A stretch of 64,000 nucleotides of DNA from Pseudomonas sp. UBA2684 (GTDB taxonomy: Bacteria; Pseudomonadota; Gammaproteobacteria; Pseudomonadales; Pseudomonadaceae). Where the stretch lies: assembly GCA_002354655.1 (NCBI GenBank), contig DELY01000008.1, positions 38,516 to 102,515 of the forward strand. Reading direction: 5' to 3'. This document shows, one piece after another, positions 59,111 to 64,000 of the stretch (position 1 is its first letter; every line of letters begins with the position of its first letter). The notes under the pieces are model-generated. The model searched no databases. It was not told the DNA's origin and worked only from the letters and a program-made list of their open reading frames with translations. The position numbers and the translations under genes are program-made.

Positions 59111-59279
59111 CACTTCCGCTAGAATCAAGCCCTCGACCTATCTTTTAAATCGGACACTAAATCTGTAGTGGTCAACTCACCCTGGAAATGGGCTTACCAC
59201 TATAGTCACTGCTTAACGCATGCACACCATTCGCGACACACAAGGCGTCACTTGATGAATAGTTGTGCATACCTGCTGC

Positions 59280-59455
59280 TCCACATAACCCTTGCGGCTG
59301 AATTGGCAGACACTTGACTGAGCCCGAACTAGCAGATCGCCGGGGGTTGGGCCGCAGCAGCGTTTTGCAGTTGCCACACGCATAGTAGAACTGGCAAGCA
59401 TCGACGGGCATTGTTTCCCGCCTTTCAGCACCGCCCCAAGCACAATCTCGCTCAT
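59280..59455 (-). pseudogene. Broken GDCCVxC-type small protein gene
   Basis: On the minus strand, MSEIVLGAVL at 59455 is the family start. A different frame then gives MPVDACQFYYACGNCKTLLR, and PGD appears in a third phase before SSGSVKCLPIQ. Intact members read ...CPxCG...MPTDACQFFYECENCK...GDCCVFCS... The first CPxCG is deleted and the GDCC core is shifted. At least two frameshifts make it inactive. Confidence 0.65.
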
Positions 59456-59513
59456 CTCGTCCTCACATCTCTACTGTGAACTCCGTGCCTGAGCAAGGAG
59501 TCGAGGGGAAGTG

Positions 59514-59594
59514 ATGGCAGCAAACCTAACCATCGGCAAGCTGGCGGAAACTACCGCGTCATCCACCTCAGTACCGGGCAGATATCAACCATGA
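59514..59594 (+). pseudogene. Truncated MerR-family N terminus
   Basis: An ATG at 59514 with GAGGGG upstream opens MAANLTIGKLAETTA, the first turn of the winged helix seen in MerR-like proteins (compare [13 protein letters not shown] in merR). The similarity stops after 15 codons, and the frame ends 11 codons later in a TGA overlapping the dsbB start. A relic regulator that may now act as a leader ORF. Confidence 0.55.
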
Positions 59595-60034
59595 TGGAAG
59601 CAAAGACAAACACTCGCTTTCCCAGCCTCTGGAGCCTGTTGCTTATGGCCTGGGGTATTGCGCTGGTTTCAACCTTAGCCGCATTGTTCATCGGCGAGGT
59701 CATGGGGAAAACACCCTGCGTTCTCTGCTGGTTCCAGCGCGCATTCATGTTCCCACTGGTCGTGATTCTGGCCGTTGGTTGCTACATCTCAGATTTCGGC
59801 GTCTGGCGCTATGCGTTGCCAGTTACCGTCGTGGGCTGGCTCATCGCGCTTTACCACAGCCTGCTCTACTTCGGGGTCATCCCGGAGAGCATTAAGCCCT
59901 GTGGTGCAGGCCCATCATGCTCCAGCGCTGACATGATGATTTTCGGCAGCATCCCGCTGCCACTGCTTTCGCTGGGTGCATTCACCCTTATCGCTGTTCT
60001 TCTTGTTCTCATCCGCCGGAGGTCTTCCCTATGA
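59591..60034 (+). CDS. DsbB/BdbC-like disulfide formation membrane protein
   Basis: The 147-residue protein (two adjacent ATGs, 59591 and 59594) has four helices. CVLCWFQRAFMF carries the first redox pair (CxxC), and the second loop has Cys in KPCGAGPSC. It is of the short BdbC-like type, not the chromosomal DsbB. It would reoxidise the DsbA-like partner encoded next with 4-nt overlap. The pair likely oxidises exported cysteine proteins of the island. Confidence 0.87.
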   Translation: MMEAKTNTRFPSLWSLLLMAWGIALVSTLAALFIGEVMGKTPCVLCWFQRAFMFPLVVILAVGCYISDFGVWRYALPVTVVGWLIALYHSLLYFGVIPESIKPCGAGPSCSSADMMIFGSIPLPLLSLGAFTLIAVLLVLIRRRSSL

Positions 60035-60675
60035 GCAGACGTGCAATCGTCCTCGTCATCAGCATTCTTACTGCGCTCGGCTTCGCTGCTGCGGCATTCG
60101 TTTATGATCGATATTCGGAAAGCGAAGAAGCCCCGCCAGCGGCCCCGGCAACCAGCTCCTTAGTGCGCTTCCATTCGCCAGTTATCGGTGCCGCACATGC
60201 GCCAGTAACCATCGTTGAGTTCTTCGATCCGTCTTGCGAAGCCTGCCGTGCCTTCTTTCCACTGGTTAAGCAGATCCTGGCTGAGAACCCGAAAGATGTG
60301 CGCCTGGTTCTGCGTTACGTCCTCTTTCATGAAGGCTCTGAAACAGCGGCAAGAATCCTTGAAACCGCGCGTAAGCAGGGGGTCTATGAGCCGGTTCTGG
60401 AGGCGATCATGGCGGCCCAACCGCAGTGGCACAGCGACCCCCAAGTGCTCAAAGCCTGGGAAGCTGCTGAAGCGGCAGGCTTAGATGTGGAAAAGGCCCG
60501 CGCAGAAATGATGGCTACCGATATCACCGAAACACTTAAAACAGACGCCCAGGATGCCCAAGCGGCTGCCGTGCGCCAGACCCCCACGTTCTTTGTGAAT
60601 GGCAAACCGCTCCTGAGCTTCGGTGCACAGCCACTGATTGATCTGGTTAAAGCTGAAATAGAACAAAGTAAATAG
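60031..60675 (+). CDS. DsbA/DsbG-like periplasmic thioredoxin-fold protein
   Basis: The 214-residue membrane-anchored protein (helix about 5-24) has a thioredoxin fold with FFDPSCEACRAFFPLVKQIL, active site CEAC, and cis-Pro region RQTPTFFVNGKPLL. It is of the DSBA-like type used with BdbC partners. It is coupled to the DsbB-like gene. Substrates are not known. It converges with cadR across 78 nt. Confidence 0.88.
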   Translation: MSRRAIVLVISILTALGFAAAAFVYDRYSESEEAPPAAPATSSLVRFHSPVIGAAHAPVTIVEFFDPSCEACRAFFPLVKQILAENPKDVRLVLRYVLFHEGSETAARILETARKQGVYEPVLEAIMAAQPQWHSDPQVLKAWEAAEAAGLDVEKARAEMMATDITETLKTDAQDAQAAAVRQTPTFFVNGKPLLSFGAQPLIDLVKAEIEQSK

Positions 60676-60753
60676 CGCTAACGGTCTGTAAAAAGACGAA
60701 CCCGCACCACCTGTAATGCCTCGTGCTGAGTATTGCAGGCGGTGGCGCATTGT

Positions 60754-61206
60754 TTAGTGGCGGTGGCTTTTCCCAACGTGGGTATGGCCATCATCTGGAA
60801 GTGCAATGACCCCGCCAGTGGTATTCAGGCGCTGGAGGATTCCACACTCGTCTACGCCCCGCTCAAAGGCGCAACGGTGACGCAACTCAACCAACTGTTG
60901 TTGCAGCGCCAGCAGGCTGGTCACGCGCGTTTGCACATGCTCGATGTGCTCATCCACTAAGCTATTCACACCCTCACAGTTCCCCTCTGGCCGATCCATC
61001 AGCGCCAACAAGCTTCTGATCTCGTCCAGGGTCATGTCCAGTGTTCGGCAGTTACGAATAAACGTAAGCCGCTCAAGGTGCTCACTGCTGTAAAGGCGGT
61101 AATTGCCCTCGCTACGGGCCGGAGCCGGTAACAATCCCTCACGTTCGTAATAGCGAACCGTTTCAACCTGGCAATCGGCAAACTTGGCCAGCTCTCCAAT
61201 TTTCAT
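60754..61206 (-). CDS. cadR: Cd(II)/Pb(II)-responsive regulator CadR (MerR family)
   Basis: The ATG at 61206 (MKIGELAKFADCQVETVRYY) gives 150 residues. MerR winged helix, long helix, then the cadmium loop with Cys in RHRCAFERGVDECGI, and a His-rich tail ending DDGHTHVGKSHRH, as in Pseudomonas CadR. It represses and activates cadA through the divergent 19-bp-spacer promoter. An extra Cys in the DNA-binding part (FADCQ) is typical. Confidence 0.93.
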   Translation of the reverse strand: MKIGELAKFADCQVETVRYYEREGLLPAPARSEGNYRLYSSEHLERLTFIRNCRTLDMTLDEIRSLLALMDRPEGNCEGVNSLVDEHIEHVQTRVTSLLALQQQLVELRHRCAFERGVDECGILQRLNTTGGVIALPDDGHTHVGKSHRH

Positions 61207-61228
61207 GAAATATCCCTTCGACAAACCC

Positions 61229-61259
61229 TTGACCCTGTAGTGGCTTCAGGGTGTTCACT
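61229..61259 (+). promoter_or_regulatory. CadR-controlled promoter of cadA
   Basis: -35 TTGACC (61229-61234), 19-bp spacer, -10 TTCACT (61254-61259). Dyad ACCCTGTAG-TGG-CTTCAGGGT within the spacer, the CadR/PbrR operator pattern. Confidence 0.88.
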
Positions 61260-61288
61260 CTACAGCACTGACCAATAAGGATACCCCC

Positions 61289-63724
61289 ATGGCTGGTTGC
61301 TGCAGTGATGAACAAAAACCTGAAGCGGTTTCAACGGATGTCTGCTGTGACCCCTGCGACGCGATTAAGTGCTCCGCCACGGCAACTACAACGGCAAATG
61401 CCATGGTTGGCTCCAGGCTCAGCAGCTTTCGCATTGAACAAATGGAATGCCCTACCGAACAGACGCTGATTCAGGACAAACTGAGCAAGCTCGCAGGCGT
61501 AGATAAACTCGATTTCAACCTGATCAATCGCATTCTTGGGGTATGGCACAACTTGCCGTCGACCGCGCCTATCGAAGCAGCGATCTCGTCCCTGGGTATG
61601 CAAGCAGAACCGCTATCTGCTGAAGGGCAAGCCCGTATCAGAATCGAACAGATGGACTGTCCAACGGAAGAAAAACTAATCCGCGACAAGCTGTCCTCCC
61701 TACCTGGCATCAGCGCGCTGGAGTTCAACCTGCTTCAGCGCGTACTGACACTTAGCCACACAGCAGAAGCATTGCCAGCAGCACTGGCAGGTATTCGCGA
61801 GCTTGGTTTCACGCCAGTGGTCGAGGGATCCGCAACAGCCAACGATGAAGCGCAAGGAGCCCCGCTCAAAAAGGCCTGGTGGCCCTTGGCACTATCGGGC
61901 GTGGCCGCCATATCGGCAGAGGTGCTGCACTTCGCCGAGCTTGCCCCAGAGTGGGGTGTGGCTGGAGTAGCACTGCTCGCCATTCTGCTGTGCGGCCTGA
62001 CGACCTATAAGAAGGGCTGGATCGCCCTGAAGAACCGTAACCTAAACATCAATGCGCTGATGAGCATCGCGGTTACCGGCGCGGTACTGATTGGGCAATG
62101 GCCAGAAGCGGCCATGGTCATGTTCCTCTTTGCTGTCGCCGAGTTGATCGAAGCCAAGTCGCTGGACCGGGCTCGTGATGCCATCCGCGGCTTGATGGAT
62201 CTGACCCCAGAGCGCGCCACGGTGCAGCAAACAGACGGCACATGGCTTGAAGTCGAGGTTAAAACCATCGCTGTAGGCGCGCTGGTTCGGGTTCGACCTG
62301 GCGAACGAATCGGCCTCGATGGCGAGGTAACGTCCGGCAACTCCACCCTCAACCAAGCGCCCATCACCGGGGAAAGCCTGCCCGTAGAGAAAACCATAGG
62401 CGATCCGGTTTTTGCTGGCACCATCAACGAAGCCGGCTCACTGGAATACCGCGTTGTGGCCGCCGCAGCCAACACCACGCTGGCCCGCATCATTCACGCC
62501 GTCGAAGAGGCGCAGGGCTCACGTGCGCCGACCCAACGCTTTGTCGATCAATTCGCCAAGGTATACACCCCTGTCGTATTCCTCTTCGCCATGGCTATCG
62601 CCATTGTGCCGCCACTGTTTATGGCCGAGCCCTGGTACGACTGGATCTATCGTGCTCTGGTACTGCTGGTGGTTGCCTGCCCTTGCGCCTTGGTCATCTC
62701 AACGCCTGTCACCATTGTCAGTGGCCTGGCTGCGGCAGCGCGTAAAGGCATCCTGATCAAAGGCGGCGTCTACCTGGAAACCGGCGGCAAGCTTGGCTTC
62801 TTGGCACTCGACAAGACCGGGACCATTACTCACGGCAAGCCGGTGCAGACTGATTACATGCCGTTGGTTGAGCAGGACTCAGAACTCTACCGCACACATG
62901 CCGTCAGCCTCGCTAGCCGATCCGACCACCCGGTTTCGCAAGCGATAGCCAAGCATGCCATTGAGAATGGGCTGACATTTGCCGTCGTTGAAGGGTTAGA
63001 GGCCCTGCCGGGCCGAGGTGTACGAGGCACCATCGACGGCACGGATTTTCATCTGGGCAACCACCGCTTGGTGGAAGAGCTTGGCCTCTGTTCACCAGAG
63101 CTTGAAGCGACGCTGGAGCGCCTCGAACGCCAAGGCAAAACCGTGGTGGTACTGTGCAATCCGCAGCGTGCCATTGCCATGTTCGCCGTTGCCGACACCG
63201 TCAAAGACTCCAGCCGCATGGCAATCGAGGAGCTACACGCACTCGGGGTGAAAACCACGATGTTGACCGGTGATAACCCGCACACCGCAGAAGCTATCGC
63301 AAAGCAGGTCGGTATCGATGAGGCACGTGGAAATCTCCTCCCGGTCGACAAATTGCAAGCCATTGAAGCACTACAAGCCCGCGGCTATGTCGTCGGGATG
63401 GTCGGTGATGGGATCAACGATGCACCGGCGCTGGCGAAATCTGAAATCGGTTTTGCCATGGCCGCCGCTGGCACGGACACCGCCATTGAGACCGCAGATG
63501 TAGCGTTGATGGATGACGATCTGCGCAAAATCCCGGCCTTCATTCGCCTGTCCCAGCAAACCGCTGCCATTCTCAAACAGAACATCGTGCTAGCGTTGGG
63601 GATCAAGGCCTTGTTTCTCGTCATTACGCTCACGGGGCAAGCCACCATGTGGATGGCCGTCTTTGCCGACATGGGCGTCAGCCTGCTGGTGGTGTTCAAC
63701 GGCCTGCGCCTGCTTAAAAAGTAG
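61289..63724 (+). CDS. cadA: Cd/Zn/Pb P1B-type ATPase CadA
   Basis: The 811-residue pump begins with a Cys-rich stretch (MAGCCSDEQ, DVCCDPCDAIKC) and two degenerate HMA-type repeats with IEQMECPTEQ and IEQMDCPTEE in place of CxxC, the Zn/Cd-ATPase variant. Core: TGESLP, membrane CPC (VVACPCALVISTP), [31 protein letters not shown]. Exports Cd(II), Zn(II), Pb(II). Divergent from cadR; the DUF3703 gene follows 16 nt later. Confidence 0.95.
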   Translation: MAGCCSDEQKPEAVSTDVCCDPCDAIKCSATATTTANAMVGSRLSSFRIEQMECPTEQTLIQDKLSKLAGVDKLDFNLINRILGVWHNLPSTAPIEAAISSLGMQAEPLSAEGQARIRIEQMDCPTEEKLIRDKLSSLPGISALEFNLLQRVLTLSHTAEALPAALAGIRELGFTPVVEGSATANDEAQGAPLKKAWWPLALSGVAAISAEVLHFAELAPEWGVAGVALLAILLCGLTTYKKGWIALKNRNLNINALMSIAVTGAVLIGQWPEAAMVMFLFAVAELIEAKSLDRARDAIRGLMDLTPERATVQQTDGTWLEVEVKTIAVGALVRVRPGERIGLDGEVTSGNSTLNQAPITGESLPVEKTIGDPVFAGTINEAGSLEYRVVAAAANTTLARIIHAVEEAQGSRAPTQRFVDQFAKVYTPVVFLFAMAIAIVPPLFMAEPWYDWIYRALVLLVVACPCALVISTPVTIVSGLAAAARKGILIKGGVYLETGGKLGFLALDKTGTITHGKPVQTDYMPLVEQDSELYRTHAVSLASRSDHPVSQAIAKHAIENGLTFAVVEGLEALPGRGVRGTIDGTDFHLGNHRLVEELGLCSPELEATLERLERQGKTVVVLCNPQRAIAMFAVADTVKDSSRMAIEELHALGVKTTMLTGDNPHTAEAIAKQVGIDEARGNLLPVDKLQAIEALQARGYVVGMVGDGINDAPALAKSEIGFAMAAAGTDTAIETADVALMDDDLRKIPAFIRLSQQTAAILKQNIVLALGIKALFLVITLTGQATMWMAVFADMGVSLLVVFNGLRLLKK

Positions 63725-63740
63725 GACCGGAGGATTGGAG

Positions 63741-64000
63741 ATGAAAGCAGCATTGCAACTCGCAATTGAACAAGCCTTTCAACAGGCCGAGCACGCCATG
63801 CAGGAAAAGCGCACTGCAGAGGCCTTTCAATGGCTGGAGCGCACGCACATCCTGACCCAGCGCCAACCCTTGCTGCATGCCAGGTCGCACTGGTTGATGC
63901 TCACGCTCGGCTGGCAGATTGGCGACTATCGCGAGGTCGCGGGGCAAATACCGCGTATTTTCGCGGCCCTGCTGTTCTCTGCGGATTCCACGCTGACTCG
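63741..64000 (+). CDS. DUF3703 family protein, cut by window edge
   Basis: The ATG at 63741 has GGAGG upstream, 16 nt after cadA. The 86 visible codons read MKAALQLAIEQAFQQAEHAM, ...WLERTHILTQRQPLLHARSH, ...IGDYREVAGQIPRIFAALLF, matching the DUF3703 helical pattern with conserved H and GQ. Genes of this family often follow CadA-type pumps. Function unknown; the C terminus is outside the window. Confidence 0.82.
   Translation, partial: MKAALQLAIEQAFQQAEHAMQEKRTAEAFQWLERTHILTQRQPLLHARSHWLMLTLGWQIGDYREVAGQIPRIFAALLFSADSTLT

Overview
The window comes from a Pseudomonas-like gammaproteobacterial chromosome (high GC). Its left third, about 1-21,945, is core genome. The order hom, dsbC, xerD, rplS-trmD-rimM-rpsP, ffh, a CcsA-like gene, a CNNM/CorB gene, purT, gamma-carbonic anhydrase, two Nudix genes, purL, mltF, tadA and a multicopper oxidase follows the order I know from P. 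aeruginosa, where guaA comes next.

At 21,946-21,960 there is only the last 15 bases of guaA (codons for I-E-W-E-stop). The rest of guaA is absent and everything to the right is accessory. I read this as one junction of a genomic island or integrative conjugative element inserted in the 3' end of guaA. Its integrase, the other junction and an intact guaA would lie beyond base 64,000. Island backbone traces are an AbiTii-type abortive-infection gene at the edge, a relic of the conjugation ATPase gene trbE, and a radC module with structured leader RNA.

The cargo, about 23.7-64 kb, is a mosaic of metal-resistance modules. In order these are: decayed merT/merP and a decayed copper ATPase gene beside a CueR with altered ligands (23.7-25.3 kb); a cusCBA-type RND efflux operon (25.3-31.7 kb); an intact merR-TPA operon (31.8-34.4 kb); the radC module (35-36.7 kb); a fatty-acid-hydroxylase/AraC pair next to copRS (37-41 kb); PtrA-like and tandem cupredoxin genes, a YHS-containing Cu P-type ATPase and copZ (41-46 kb); a divergent nickel/cobalt-type module with an InrS-like CsoR-family sensor (46-51 kb); a bufferin (copper-binding RiPP) cluster bufABC (52-54 kb); the copAB operon extended with a His-rich cytochrome c and a DUF411 gene (54-59 kb); a dsbB/dsbA-like pair (59.6-60.7 kb); and cadR-cadA-DUF3703 (60.7-64 kb).

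Together these cover cytoplasmic export of Cu(I), Cd/Zn/Pb and Ni/Co, trans-envelope RND efflux, periplasmic copper oxidation and sequestration, outer-membrane CopB, Hg(II) uptake and reduction, and a peptide chelator. Regulation appears layered. MerR-family promoters with 19-bp spacers precede mer, copZ, cadA and the dead copper ATPase gene. Repeated CopR-like boxes (TGACAGAAnTGTAAT) precede both ptrA-like genes and the copA operon. A perfect CsoR-type palindrome lies in the Ni/Co module. No transposase, tRNA, rRNA or CRISPR array was found. All functions are read from sequence by eye; no database search was possible.
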